Source: Albugo candida (lineage: Eukaryota > Oomycota > Peronosporomycetes > Albuginales). From it: a stretch of DNA of 64,000 nt. Each line of letters starts with the position of its first letter. Within the stretch, counting starts at the first letter, position 1. This document shows positions 1 through 13,800 of the stretch, in pieces. Under the pieces are notes generated by a model. The model made no database searches. It was not told where the DNA came from and worked only from the letters and a program-made list of their open reading frames with translations. The DNA lies in the NCBI GenBank assembly GCA_040437565.1, contig JBDOQK010000020.1, positions 186,001 through 250,000 of the forward strand. Reading direction: 5' to 3'. The translations under genes were made by a program, and so were the position numbers.

Positions 1-70
1 GAGAATAGCGTATGTACGGTAAAGGTGCCTCCCAGCGTTAGCCACGTACTGTTAGACTTTACAAGACGAG

Positions 71-745
71 AGGATGCTGTGAAAAGTAGAAGTCTCGTGT
101 CTATATAGTTTTATATCTTTCTACAAACAGCTTCCTTATGCTCTCTACCATCAACCAATTTATGGACAAAACGTGGCTGCACCTACCCGCCGACAGTGGT
201 CGGCCGGACTTCTACACACTCTCACCATCTTGTATTTCTTCCAATACTCCTCCCCAGTCGTCACACGCTCGCCCACACCTATCGCTACAGCAAATTGAAT
301 AGCTCTCGTAATTGTGCAATCCTTTGCGCCGGCAACACTTTTGTCGGTAAGTCCGCCTTCATAAGTCGNNNNNNNNNNNNNNNNNNNNNNNNNNNNNNNN
401 NNNNNNNNNNNNNNNNNNNNNNNNNNNNNNNNNNNNNNNNNNNNNNNNNNNNNNNNNNNNNNNNNNNNCGGGAATCGAACTAACGACCTCCGGCAGGGGG
501 TCCGTGCGCTCAAGTGCTTAACCGACTGAGCTGGTTACGGACCCCCTTTAGACTCTAGACGAAAGGATGCTGTGAAAAGTAGAAGTCTCGTCGTCTATCT
601 TGTTGTATATCGTCCCACAAACAACTTCCTTATGCTCTCTACCATCAACTATTTTATGAACAAAACGTGGCTGCACCTACCCGCCGAGAGTGGTCAGCCG
701 AACTTCTACACACTCTCACCATCTTGCATTCTTCCAGTATGTACT
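71..745 (+). repeat. Direct repeat pair beside copia-type fossil (71-250 and 561-745)
   Basis: Two stretches of about 180 bp, 71-250 and 561-745, are near copies of each other. Both carry the string CTTCCTTATGCTCTCTACCA and both end around CTCACCATCTTG. The second runs straight into the reverse-transcriptase-like coding sequence that starts near 745. They may be leader or LTR-derived sequence of the copia-type fossil, but no clean TG...CA ends are visible, so their role is uncertain. Confidence 0.55.
469..552 (-). repeat. tRNA-like sequence, probable head of a tRNA-derived SINE
   Basis: On the minus strand this piece has an A-box-like CAGCTCAGTCGG and a B-box-like AGTTCGATTCC, spaced as in a tRNA gene (internal RNA polymerase III promoter). 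The anticodon arm does not pair, and the sequence instead contains a perfect 10-bp inverted repeat (496-505 with 537-546, GGGGGTCCGT/ACGGACCCCC). It is therefore not a convincing functional tRNA. A tRNA-derived SINE fits better; such SINEs are known in oomycetes. The downstream part is lost in the gap at 369-468. Confidence 0.45.
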
Positions 746-2250
746 ACACACGAAGCGGGTTTTCAAGAGGAAGAACGACGCAGATGAAAAGATCGAACGT
801 TACAAAGCGATACTCGTAGCCTGCGGGAACGAGCAGCTTTTCGGGGTCGATTATGGACTTCCTTTTGCCGCCGTTACGAAGCTCATTACCGTCAAAGTGG
901 TACTACTCCTTGCTAGGAAATGGGGTGTACCGGCGAGGGACGGGGACATCTAAACGCGTACGTCGTACGTAAAGGCAGACACGGAAGAGCATTTGGAGAT
1001 TTACCTGCGTATACCACAAGGTATGGAAATCCACACAGAAGATATGCGAAATTGGGTGCGGATATGGGGAGGCAAGTTGCATTGCGTTTGAAGAAGTCGC
1101 TATACGAACTTGAGCAGGCAGGAAGATTATGGAGTCAGCTACTACATGGCAAGCTGGAACATGCAGGGTTTGCACGCTGTACTACGGACATATCTTTGTA
1201 CTACAATCGATTGGGTAGCGAGATGATCGTCGTAGGAGTTTACATCGATAATCTCATGGTTACGGAATCGCCAGTGGAAGCTTTTTTGTTACAATAGGTA
1301 TACTCTAAATAAAGGACCTCGGTGAAGTAAGGTATTTTTTGGGAATACGCGTTGAGCTAAGCGAGAGGGTGGCTACACGCTTTATCAGTAGGCGACTACT
1401 GAAGAACTCCTGGAGAAGCATGGATTGGCTGAAGCGAACAAGCTACAAATTCCAGCAGGCGAGGATAGAAATGAAGATGAAGCGAGTGAGACGAAGTATC
1501 TGGTGACGGAAGGAGTACCAGGTGATCCAAGTATCCGCGAATTTCAGTCACTTGTTGGAAGTTTGCTATGGACTTCACGCTGTACGCAGCCGGACATAAG
1601 CTTCGCCGTTCACGACGCGACGCGACAAACCCACAAGCCGACTTTAAGAATGGGTATTAGCGAAAAATGTTGCTCGCTATCTGAAAGGTACAAAGGAATT
1701 GGAGGTGTACATGAAAATGAGTGCGTCGGACGCAGATGAGCTGTTGTTTGAGAGCTGGAGCGACGCGGATTTCGCAAACGAGAAGCAAGATCGGAAGTCC
1801 GTTACGGGTGGAGTGATTACGATGTATGGTGCCATTATACAATGGATCTGCAAGAAGCAGACTGGTGTATTCCTTTGCACCATGGAGGCTGAATTCACTT
1901 CAGCGTCTCACGGAGTTTTGGGGGCTACGTGAGCTTTTGGGGCTACGCGAGCTCGTGCGAGAGATTGAATTTATGGTCCGCGAGTCGATGACCATGAGGA
2001 TGGAAAGCCAGGCAGCCATTAAGCAGCTGGAGTCCGAAGAAAGTATGATGAGCGCAAACGCGGAGACATACGAGTGAAGTTTATTTGCGATTTTGCTAAA
2101 CGAGGAATTGTCACGCCATTGTACGTCGAATCACGAATGATGATGGTGGACCTCCTAACCAAAACACTCCCAACACCGATACTGATAATTGTGAGAGTTT
2201 TTTTTCTTCGCTAAGAGGAAGATCACAGTCACGAGGCGGTCGAGGAGGAG
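745..2250 (+). mobile_element. Ty1/copia-type LTR retrotransposon fossil (3' part of pol)
   Basis: The piece encodes recognisable copia-type reverse transcriptase followed by RNase H and the usual polyprotein C-terminus, in that order. Typical signatures include KIERYKAILVA near 790-830, YIDNLMVTE near 1245 and SVTGGVITMYG near 1800. Gag, protease and integrase are absent, so the 5' half is missing. The element is broken in several places (roughly five or more), which makes it an old, dead copy. A purine-rich tract (GAGGAGGAG) lies immediately before the LTR-like block at 2251. Confidence 0.85.
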
Positions 2251-2468
2251 TGTAAGAATCTAAGGTTCAGTTACAAGAGCGAGTTCGACCGCCTCTTTTG
2301 AGATGAGTGTGCAGCATACCGGTAACTCAGGTAGACAAGAAGGATAGGTTATTAGACTGTTAATTTTTTTTCTTGTCTACCTGAGTTACCGGTATGCTGC
2401 ACACTCATCTCAAAAGAGGCGAACGAAACCAGTTTCTCGCTCTTGCAACTGAATCTTAGGTTCTTACA
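2251..2468. mobile_element. Palindromic LTR-like block after the copia fossil
   Basis: The block starts TGTAAGAA and ends TTCTTACA. The left arm (2251-2341) and right arm (2370-2468) are inverted repeats of about 90-99 bp with only a few differences and one small insertion. The left arm follows the purine tract at the end of the copia fossil, so it is best read as the start of that element's 3' LTR. The right arm would then be an inverted second LTR fragment. A foldback element inserted at the same place is the alternative. Confidence 0.6.
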
Positions 2469-5250
2469 TATCCTTATGTTGGAACCTCTTTTCCAGTCAG
2501 TTTACAAAGATTCCAGTTACATTTCACTCCCTCACACGGTAATCATCTGGCGCATGTTGTGAAGTTCGGAAACCCATCCCAACTCCAAGGTCGTAATTAT
2601 TGGAAATGTCCTTTACCATTATTCGACTATCCAAAAATCAAAGAAGCGATCGAGGAGGATCGTATCCTGGAAAAGCTTCGTGTTTCCTCATATCCTGGAA
2701 TAGACTGGGAGAATTAAATGAAGCAAACAAGTAAGTTATTACACAAAGTTCAAAAGAACTTTCTTTGCCAGGAAGATTTGGACGTCACACACGCTCGTAC
2801 TGAGTTGGACGAAGCTGCAGCAGCTTTTCTACAATCAAATCACGACCAAGAAAAAAAGATGTACCAAAAAGCTCTTCGCTCGTATCATGAACGGGTAAGG
2901 AGTTCGTTCAAGTATAATCAAGACTCCATGTTCGATTACCACATGAAGAACAAGGAGCATTCCTTTCTCCATTTCTTTCGCCCCCAGGATTCAACTTGTT
3001 ATCGTGTGCCTTTGGAAGAAGTTGTACTTTCCAATGGATAAGTGTCTAAAATCCTATTGATACCGCTCTTCAGCTCACAGATCACGGAAGTAGTATCAGT
3101 GGATTTCAACAAAGTTCCGCTGGATTTCCTTTGCGTCCATGTGCGACACAACACCACACATTGCTTTAATAAATAACAGCAACATTGTCCAGCACTGACA
3201 GATCCTTTTTGTCCGCTCCATTAACCAGACTGGAGATGGTAGCCGCAATAAAAAGTATGCGTTCGCATTCATCACCTGGAATGGGTGGATTGCCGGTAGC
3301 ATTCTCTCAACTTGCTCCGAGTGTTTTTGGTGAATGTCTGAAAAACAATTTCGAACTTAGCTTCGTCGAGGCTCTTTGCTGCGTTCTCAACGTAGTTAAG
3401 CAATCACGCTGTTATACAAAAAAGGATCCCGTGCTGATCCTGCGAACTATCGTACTATTGCCCAGATATGCGTGGATGTGAAAGTGCTGTCGAAGGTACT
3501 CGCATACCGACTTCAGCAGGTGCTTCCGTAATTGATCCACCTGGAACGAAAAGCCTTCATGCGATGACGTTCCATCCATCATCACATTCGGTACATGAGT
3601 GACCTACTATGGTGTTATCACGTTTATTGCATCTTACAACTCATTTCAACATTCCGCAGCATTTCATTCGACGCTGGCAATCGATGCTCAATCGATTCTT
3701 TCGAGTTGGAAGCATGAGCGAGATTCAACACACGTTCAACTGATCAAGGCGGAATTCTTGTACCCCCCCCCCCTCATTACAATTGTGGATTCCATGTTCC
3801 GCTTATCACAACACGGCTGAAGAAACAATGTTATCAGTTTTTACAACAGTTTATGCTTGCTTCCAGTACAGCTTCACCCAGCAACTGGACACCCTGGAAT
3901 TAAGATCACACGATGCATTTTGCCCGATTTTGGACCACATCGATCACTCGATATGCTCACGATATCACCACGTCGGCATTTTTTTATGGTGCATTGGAAT
4001 ATAGCATCCCCATAATGGAAGCAGACATGTATTTGGTTTCACCAAAGTCATTGGGATCTTACCGGCAAAGATCTACCACAAGAGGAGCGCTTTATCCAGA
4101 TTTTGGGTGCTCCCATATGGTTTCATATCGGACCTCTGCTCCATTTTGAGAAGAAGCAACCTTCAACAAGTATCTCCGCTCATTGTCGGAATCTGAGAAC
4201 GGTAACCGAAACAGCGCGTAGTTTTCGGATGCGATTCACTCAAGCGTTTCAGATAAGGTACTTACGTGACTTGTTTGGTGGAACAACGGAATGGTTCAAC
4301 TCAGCTTTCGAATTCATTTTGCAGTTAAGTACAAGTGAAGTTGGGAATCCGTTCAATCAGTCTCAAAATCTAAGTTTTTACGCCGCTTATACATCGAAGC
4401 CACGCAAATTCTGCGACGAGCTCAACCTGTTGGCGTATTATTGTGTCCCGAAAGGGCACTGGCACATGCATACCCAGCTCACTTTGGCATTCAACTCTCG
4501 GAAAAGAAGGTTTTCTTCTCGATGTTACCTCGAGATCAACTTTATCGAGTCGTTGTTGAGAAGGCATTGCCACTGGATAGACCGCACCCAATGTTGCTTT
4601 ATGTACTCAGAACGTGATCGAAAGTGGGACGCCAACATGATTAAAAAAACTTTTACAAGTTATTCAAACGTCTGCTAAGACATTTGCTCCCAATTTATTC
4701 GGATATTCAGTTCTGACTTTCCCTTGCATCTTACCAGCTCGAGCACGGTTTTGGTTTTTAAAACAATCACATTCGGACATCATCCTGTGCACTCAGAAAC
4801 ATTGTGGTGCGTTGAAAAGTTTCCAGCATTTATTTTTCGATTGCAACAGGACAAGTCCGATTTGGGAAGAGCTCTTTCCATCCTGGACAATTTTCTTTTC
4901 TGTTCGCCCACGCTGGTCACATATCGCGTGTGCACGGATTTCTGCACTTCGTGATGCGTGAAAACCTTCTCGAGTGGTGCTGGAGGATCCTTGGTTTACA
5001 TTAGTCGTGGTTGCGATTCATTTTATTTGGACGGATCGGAATCGCGAACTTTTCGCCCACGGCACTTCAACGCCAACTGCCCGGGCTGTTTCGGGTATTT
5101 ATAGCACAATGAGTGCCCATATCCGATATTTTCAAAGGCAGTGGTATGATACGGAGCACCTCGCGCACTTGACACAAGTATTAGCGTCTTATCAACATAC
5201 TGGTTCGGCAAGGAGGTATTTCTCGACTCGACCAAGCCTGCTGTAAGTTC
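2469..5250 (+). mobile_element. Decayed LINE (non-LTR retrotransposon), reverse transcriptase and zinc-binding tail
   Basis: The segment reads as the second half of a LINE ORF2 in several frames. Around 2560-3040 is the linker before the reverse transcriptase (YWKCPLPLFDYPK, then a charged helix-rich stretch). Around 3185-3600 is the RT core, with the non-LTR signature SSPGMGGLP at 3270 and KKGSRADPANYRTIAQ in another frame near 3420. Around 4790-5070 is an RVT zinc-binding-like tail (HLFFDCNR, then AIHFIWTDRNRELFAHG), followed by a stop near 5246. There are frame changes and stops roughly every 200-300 bp, so it is dead. The endonuclease half and a clear poly-A tail are not seen. It abuts the palindromic LTR block at 2469. 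Confidence 0.75.
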
Positions 5251-8200
5251 GACGCCGTCAACGATTCTAAGTCGGTGATGCGTGGCATTATTACCTCGGT
5301 ACTATCTTACTCCAGTCGCTGAACCTCGATGCGGGTTTCTGGACCAACTTTGCATTTCATTTTGTTTATTTATTGTAGTTTAGGCATTAGAGAAGTCATT
5401 TACGTCTAATTCTAGTAATATAGACAACTTCAATAAGGGCACGAGACACAAAACACGTTTGAACGTCTGACCACTTGGATTTCCTCGGATTACGACTGAC
5501 TGCTGCTAAATCAGGAACCACCACGTTTCAATCAGTATGCGGTTGACACCCAGCTGATGAGATATTTGTTCAAAGCTTGAAACTCATCTAATTTTACGTG
5601 CACAAAGTGTTGCAGAGGTCGAGTGAAACCTAATCACATTGATTACTCTAATACTAGCCTCAGACCTGGGCAATGGTGAAGTAGAATTCATCCATATCTT
5701 TAAGCAAAGCAGTATTGTATTTGCATCGATGCTATAGTTACAGTTGCTATATTTCAGCCACTGTACTACTCCCTTTTGCTTCCTGATTACGCTTGTGCAG
5801 ACAAAGTAATACAGATGGAGATGATTGAGCTTGATTGATTATCTGCAACGCCACAACATAGATTCTTTCCGCGCTTGATTAGCTAATGATCTTGGGGGAT
5901 CAAGTAGCCTTGTAAGGTTGGGTGGTTAAAAACAGAAGTATCAATTGTGAACGGACTTGCGCTGGTGGCTTTGCGAAGCATGTCAGCAGCCATATTACAG
6001 CTGCACGTATGGAATACAGCTTATTCCTTATCGTCCAGGGTGTCGCATTACACCAATCACGGAAAAGTTGACAATTATAGCTTGAAGTCATCCCAGCGAT
6101 ACTCATTTACAAAATGTAGCGCTACCGTGATATCTTCACGACTCTCGATACAGCAAGACTCCCTCGTGTGTTATTACCGTCTACGTTGGATAGGTATTTA
6201 GTGCTTCATGAAACACTACATCAATTGCTTGTAGCATCCAAAGTCCTCGGAATATAGCTCGTGATGTGAAGGTGCTGAAGAAACTATTTAGGCCTTTGTA
6301 CCAATTCTCACCCCCGATTTAGTCATCAATGAAGTTCATGCGTAGTCGACGTGTTTTACGATCTGTGGTGTTGCTACATAAACGGAAAGCATATCTAAAA
6401 CTGAAGTGATCTTCTAATACGAATGCGCTGGGATGTAGTCTGCGATTACTAGGCCATTACTTCCCTCGAAATCCTCTAACCGGACTGTCATAATTGCTCT
6501 GGAGCCTGACTTCGGCTGCATAATGTTCCATCACAACTCGTGATACATTGACATGGGAAGCAGGCTAACGCATCAGAGCTGAGTTGCTGGTCAATTCGTT
6601 GACTATGTATCGTCTTGATATGACAAACATCGTCCCCTGGATCTCCTTCCCAGTATCCTAACGTCACCAAAAATGAAGGAAGCCAATAGAATGAAGAACT
6701 GTATCCTTATTTCTAGCATGGTCCGCACCTTAACATTTGGTCTAATGCGACTGTCCGATCTTTTACTGTATACATCGATCTTGAAAAACATATCATAAGA
6801 GCATTCCGCGTCGGATGTATAAGGAGGTCGATTCTGTAGGCGAATTCTACGCAGCCATAATTCCTAGACTCACTTGCAATAACGCCGTATTGCTTGAAAA
6901 TAAGTACTCTAGCAACAACAAAATATTCTTTGAGGATACTACATCTTCATGCTCGTACCGTCTTTGATCTCAAACTCGACTGAATATTTATTGACAGGAA
7001 GAGCCACTTATTTGATCGACCAAATTGTCAAAGTACTTGTCTCTATTGTACTTCAGGCCTTTTGAGGCATCAAGAATGCAGCATGTAGCTGTGATATAAG
7101 CGGCTATACAGCCATTAAAATAATAGACTGCCAAGTCCCGATTGAGATGATAGCAGCCTTGAATGATACGCGCACCACTGCTAAATTGTGAACGAAGTTT
7201 GAGAATGTGCATAGAAGCCTTTCAACCTCAAAATACCCTCGTATCTCATATATTGATCTCAATGTGTACTTGCATCTTCGGTGCTACTTGATTGATTAAA
7301 CGTATCTATGCTGACGAATATCACATCACCCAGTTTTTCTATGCTACAAGACCCATGCTACAATTAAATCTATATTCGATCCCGGGTGCAGACTCACGGC
7401 GTTGCTGAGCCAATGTGGTACCTTCTACACGCCATCTTCGGCGATGTGATGAAAATTCTTCGATGGTTTATTTCTCATATTCTGGATCTCTGGGCACTAC
7501 TCCGAGCATATTTGGATACAATATCTCATCACAACGTCTTGGGTAAAATGGGACCACCAGGGAGCACCTCTTCTTGAATGGGACGAAGCATTTATAAGAA
7601 GGCATCAGATCCAGATTTTTCTATGAATTGCAAAGTCGCTAAAACATCTCCAGGCGACCAGAATAATACCTGTTGTTGACACACTGCGTATCTCGGTGTG
7701 TGACTGTAAGTACAGACGCAAAACGGCTTTGGACGATTTAAGTCATCCTCCAAAGCTTTTGCTGCCAATTTCTGATATTCGAATCTCCATAAATCTTATC
7801 GATGCTGCACTTGGATTGCAATTCCATTTACTGAATCAGTATGTTGACACCTTCACCTGGATTGCCATTGAATCGACTCCAGATCGATTTACACATGATG
7901 ATTAAAGTAAATGGGAGATCAACTCTACGTAGATGATTCATAAAAAAGGGAAGTGTTCAGGCGAACGCCTCTGATTGTTGATCCAGCAGGTTATTAATGT
8001 TGAAACGGGTAGAAATCCGTCAGCCTCGGGCGCTGGGAATGAATCACGATTACAGTAATTCCATTTCAATAGCGACACTCGCGAAAGGTAAAGTGATTGT
8101 ATGAACACTTTTTCAACGCTGAGTTACTCACAGCTTCACCTTTGTACTATATCCGGTGCCTTTTCTATCTTAGTTGGTATATTCAGACATAATTCGTCTC

Positions 8201-10800
8201 GAACATTCCCTTTCAATATATTCCCACACAGCATTTGACAATGTCTATCAATATATGAAACCATGACGAGTATATGCTATATGCAATGACTTTGATGAGG
8301 ATTAAACACGAAGGTATTGATCTTCTCGCAGATATCGTCAACAATTTAGCAAGAAAAGTAAAATGATAACTTTTTCGCTAGAGCGGCATGCTACAGCTAT
8401 CAGATTTCTAATTCCAACTCAGCTGGGCGACCACATTCCATCAGTGTATTCCGGTTTGATGTAAGCAAAGACAACGCNNNNNNNNNNNNNNNNNNNNNNN
8501 NNNNNNNNNNNNNNNNNNNNNNNNNNNNNNNNNNNNNNNNNNNNNNNNNNNNNNNNNNNNNNNNNNNNNNNNNNNNNAAGCTTTTGCTGCCAATTTCTGA
8601 TATTCGAATCTCCATAAATCTTATCGATGCTGCACTTGGATTGCAATTCCATTTACTGAATCAGTATGTTGACACCTTCACCTGGATTGCCATTGAATCG
8701 ACTCCAGATCGATTTACACATGATGATTAAAGTAAATGGGAGATCAACTCTACGTAGATGATTCATAAAAAAGGGAAGTGTTCAGGCGAACGCCTCTGAT
8801 TGTTGATCCAGCAGGTTATTAATGTTGAAACGGGTAGAAATCCGTCAGCCTCGGGCGCTGGGAATGAATCACGATTACAGTAATTCCATTTCAATAGCGA
8901 CACTCGCGAAAGGTAAAGTGATTGTATGAACACTTTTTCAACGCTGAGTTACTCACAGCTTCACCTTTGTACTATATCCGGTGCCTTTTCTATCTTAGTT
9001 GGTATATTCAGACATAATTCGTCTCGAACATTCCCTTTCAATATATTCCCACACAGCATTTGACAATGTCTATCAATATATGAAACCATGACGAGTATAT
9101 GCTATATGCAATGACTTTGATGAGGATTAAACACGAAGGTATTGATCTTCTCGCAGATATCGTCAACAATTTAGCAAGAAAAGTAAAATGATAACTTTTT
9201 CGCTAGAGCGGCATGCTACAGCTATCAGATTTCTAATTCCAACTCAGCTGGGCGACCACATTCCATCAGTGTATTCCGGTTTGATGTAAGCAAAGACAAC
9301 GCCGATGAGAAATGTACTACGCAAGAAAGACATGTTGTGTTAAATCTGTCCATTCTATACTTCGATAATGCATGTGTCGTCATAAGTGGTACTGCTAGCA
9401 GCATCTTGTGATCCTAGGCATACGCTTGACCGCTGATGAGTGCACAAGTCTTTTCAGAATAGACGGTCTTGTAGTCGAGCAAAGGATCCTTGTCATGGTA
9501 GTTGCGACTAAGATTGCCACTCGTCAGGTGCAGCGATAAGGGCTTGTGTCGGTAGTGGCATATGGAGCCCATGACAGCGGGTTGTCGATTCTATGGTGAT
9601 TAAACGCAGCAATGGTAATAGAGGCTACAATCTATATATTCTGTAAATGAATGCGAGAGCAGCGAGTACTATCACAGGCATGTAACTAACGTCCTCCTAT
9701 GCAAACGTTTCATACTCATAAATGGTGAAGGATCTACCAGAATAACCAACTCGCATGCTTCAAACTGAGTGAGCAGAGCTTGTAGGCATTCAGTTGGTTG
9801 CGCCTTCGAGAATGTCAGCCAGTGAACGAGTCGAGTGTTCTCACTAAATGATGATTTTATTGTAACATCTTGCGGAATATCTACTAAGTCCCCCCCCATG
9901 TTGAACGATTCCATCTCAAGGTAGATGCCAACTTGAACGAGAAATGCCGAGAAAGTTGCGAGCTACTTTATTCCAGGTCAAACGTGTGGATGAACGCGTA
10001 CAATCCTAGCTTAGCTGACCAACGACATGAGAGTTCCTATGCGGTAGGGGATGGAATCGTTGTTGACCTATTAAAGCTTATGCTTTTTCACCCGTAGCGA
10101 TAACGAACACATCGATGTATTCGACTAGTATTTATGATAGAGACCTCACTTCAATATGAAACATATTTCCTTGTTCATCAGGGTAAGTACATTTTTAGCT
10201 TAGCAGGTAAGTTTGAGATTTCCAGGCACTCGAGACCTATGCGTACCCCGCTCGAAGGAGTGAATGAAGGTTTGATCGTTGTTGACCATTCCTCCATCCG
10301 ATCAACAGAAGTTCTGATTTATACAAATCCTGGCCTATCGTCAGGTCAAAGAGATGTTAATGAGAAGAGCATGGAGTCCTTACACTATACAATGATGAGT
10401 ATACCATTAAAGCCTTCTTGTTCAACTCATAATTTTCTTTATTTTACAAAAGAACGATTTGGTACCGATAATAAATGAGAGAACTTACAATTGGTAAGTG
10501 TGCCATATTGATAAAAGCCTTATCCCTATATCTTGCCACTGCCGGGAGCCCAGCTTAGTGTGCAGTTGTTAATATCATGATTGCTCAGGTACATGATGAT
10601 AGGTGCAAGAGATACGTACAAGATAAAGATGATGGCTATCATCAAGTCAGGGAAATCATATAGATTGATGACGACCTGCAAGTCTGGCAATTCAAAGAGA
10701 TCGATGGATGGCATAGCAACATAGAAGATGTATGTATTCGATGGTATTAATGGTGCAAATCAGCTTTCTCGTTGCGAAAGGGAAGGTATCAGGGGGTGCA
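5251..10800. mobile_element. Heavily decayed transposon remains, mostly unassignable
   Basis: No intact gene is visible in these 5.5 kb. On the minus strand around 5880-6700 there are weak copia-like traces: an RNase-H-like stretch and a polyprotein-end-like NMAADMLRKATSA near 5970. A plus-strand stretch at 10134-10480 (SRHSRPMRTPLEG) also resembles copia pol. Everything else, including 6700-7750 and 9300-10100, shows only short random-looking frames. The stretch 8578-9302 is an exact duplicate of 7753-8477 across a gap. I assign family only tentatively; the fossils are broken many times over. Confidence 0.4.
7753..9302. repeat. Gap-flanking duplication (7753-8477 = 8578-9302)
   Basis: The 725 bp before the 100-N gap (8478-8577) are repeated exactly after it. 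The copy before the gap ends, and the copy after it starts, at the gap edge. That is what two overlapping contigs joined without merging would give. Confidence 0.85.
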
Positions 10801-10829
10801 GTAGCAGATACGCTTTCCAGGAGAGGTCA

Positions 10830-13800
10830 ATGCTTCTTTCTTCGACAGTAAAAGCTTGAACCACATATACCGTCAAACAAAAAATCCGTTGAGAATCGCA
10901 CCGCAACTGCGATATCATCAGTGTATGAGCTCTGCAAGGATCACAAACATGAGTTTAGACTCAACCAAATGTGAATGGTTCCTGATACGTTTGAGCCAAA
11001 TGCACCTGACTCAATTCCAGATGTGACAGCAGAGCATCCACAATTTGTACGATAAGTAGACCGATTAGGCGGTTGGTTCTCTGTGCTGAAGAGAAATATC
11101 TCTACGCAGTCGACATCGTATATTTCGCACGGTTTTCAGAAGCTGGGGAAGGTGACATTGAACCGACTTGAAGACCATCGCTCATAGCGTACTCGCTCCT
11201 GTAATACTGTGATCAGCGATTCGATTATCAGTTCCGAACTTGCAGCTCCACTGAATGAAGTCTCTCTTTGTGTGGAAGGAAACCTAATCTGTTATTCCGA
11301 ACGACTCATAGGCGTACATTAGTACTTGTATCGACCTTATCGCTGACTTGCTGCTTTGCATATGTTTGGTCGTATCTTCGGTGTTGTCGACACATTTGTA
11401 TTGGAAGGATGCATTGGATTTGGTACACCACCACATGTGACCAATCTCTGATTGCGAAGCTTATGGTTGGAAATAGCTCCCCGACCAATGAGTCCGTGTG
11501 GTGTCTGTCCATGATCAGCATCGACGTTGAATTTGGAAGCGTCCGTATCGTAATTCACAGTTCCCGACAAAAGACTCGCACGATGAACAACAATTTTGAC
11601 ACCGTTTCCTGGAAACGATCCATTTAAGGATTTTTCCTGAAGATCGATTTTCCCTTTAGCGGTGTTTTTCGGCAGCATTTCGGTCATTTGTTTTGTGTGA
11701 GGAATCGCTTCGTCACAGACGCCAATTGTGTAAGATGTGTAGAAGAAAATATTTGATAGCGTTTTCGGCTTGAGAAGGTGAGTATTGTTCCATAGCAGTC
11801 GACCAAAGTGGATCAAGTCCAGAAGCTGTAAAGCATTTTCAAATTTGTTCTCTTCAGCGCCTTCCAACACTATACAGATCTGCAATTTAGCCAGCTAAAA
11901 CCTCGTGGACACTTTTGTATGCCATACTTCCCTGAATCATAAATTCCAGTTGTCACCATGAGGTGCGTGAAGCGTGACCGCGCACATTCAGCTAAAGCGG
12001 TGCAATCGCGTCATTCTCTGTCAAATAAATTCTTGTGCCAGCGAGTTTTGCATCACGATCCGCGCAATTCGCTCTAAACGCTGCTTCTCGTAGCCTTCGT
12101 GGCCAGCTTGATTAAATAAGATCAAATAGAAATCTTGGACAGAAGCTGATAAAGATGAAATTTTTCATAAGCGCTTGTCTTCGAGATGCACAAATCGAGT
12201 TTCGCTGACTTGACGTGAATGTAATCTATCAGATCCGGACGATGATTCATGGATGCCGATAGGAATCAAGCCCTTTCAAGGCTTCCGGAGCTTGTGTCAC
12301 AAACACCGCTAATTCATCAAGCGATAGCGAGACGAGACCATGCTTCTCATGGAGAGCATCCAGAGCATCGATCAGGAAGTTGAGCGTCTCGAGTGACTTG
12401 AGCGTCGTGATAGGTTCCCCTCGAGCAAATGTGTATTGCCCTCGGTCTTCTTTCTTTGTTGAATTAAAGCTCAATCACAGTGATGCTATCATTGGTAAAC
12501 TGGTTCCGTAAAGCTTGGTTTCTTTCTTAACGCAGTTCTTGCTGAACGATATTGCCAAGATTTCGGTCCACTTTAATTTCTGATTCGAACACTGTACTTG
12601 GCTGGTCCATAGCGATTCCATCAGCCTGTTTTGATTGCTAACAGTGCCATGCCACCAACATATCCCAGCAAAACTGACAAGTGCTCTGAACTTTTTCAAC
12701 ATTTCAGTATCAGCTGTATAGCTTGTCCTATCTCCGTTTTCTTCCGCCATGACAGATATTGCGCCTACTGGAGTCGACTTTCCTCCCCTTGGTGTAGCCT
12801 TTCACTGCCCGGTGAACAGCACGCCGGCTTTAATGTTTGTCATATATTGGTGCTTTCTGAGTCACGTTCCGAACCGGTGTACCCCGTACCAGCTTCCCGG
12901 ATAGAGCACCACTTTTGACCAAGTACGTCACTGACATGTTTTTTTCATCTCTTTCAGTCACCCGCAACGTATACACTCCATTGACCATCTCCAAACCAGC
13001 ATTCGAACAAGATAACGCTACGGAATGAGCCTGTACTATGAGCAACGGGCACAAAATGATGGATCTGTTCCAGGCCCGCATTACGCAATAGAAGGGATTG
13101 AGATCGAAGGTACTCTCATTTCAAATCTAGCCAAAGTCCATTCACAGTAATCGAGCGTACGGCACTAGCATCTGTCAAGCGACGAACTAACATGATCAGT
13201 CCTCCGAAAGCCTTATTTTTCTCTTTTCCAGATTTATTGAACCAATACCATAAAAATTATCTTAGTGGGACTGAACTATTATACTCCATCAGAGCTTGTA
13301 GTACGAGCTTTAGATCGTCACCGCTCATGCACTTGGTGCGTTTCGAAACGCATCAACTCATAAATCGGATCTTTCAACTCACAATAAACATTGATACATT
13401 GTGACTAAATTTCAGGCACACTTGTGGTCTTTCCCAGTGCGATCCGACCCCCTTGTACGCAAAATATTTTATACGGTTCTTTTCTTGCGAAATATATCAA
13501 AACCAGGTTCTGAAAAATATAAATCTACTCGGCCTGGAGCTGATGAAATTGTTTAAATAGATACAGATATGCATTGGTTGACACACTGCTTTTCGATTCC
13601 GTCTATTCTGCTCAAACTAGATGCACAAAACAAGAAACATAGATACCATTGAATTCGGAGCTACTTCAAGTGCATTTCAATCGACGTAATATTGGTCGAG
13701 CATTGCAATGAAAATTCTGCTGAAGCATCCTAAGGAAACGATTGGCTCTCGTGAAAGTGTATAAAGAGTGACGCAGCATTAAAACCACCGCAGCATCTTG

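Noticed and set aside
469-552. Functional tRNA gene
   Set aside because: The anticodon arm does not pair, the T arm is weak and the 3' end is lost in a gap.
13000-13081. True signal peptide and start of the unknown family at 13081
   Set aside because: Similarity between copies continues farther upstream, and the hydrophobic leader is not clearly kept in other copies.
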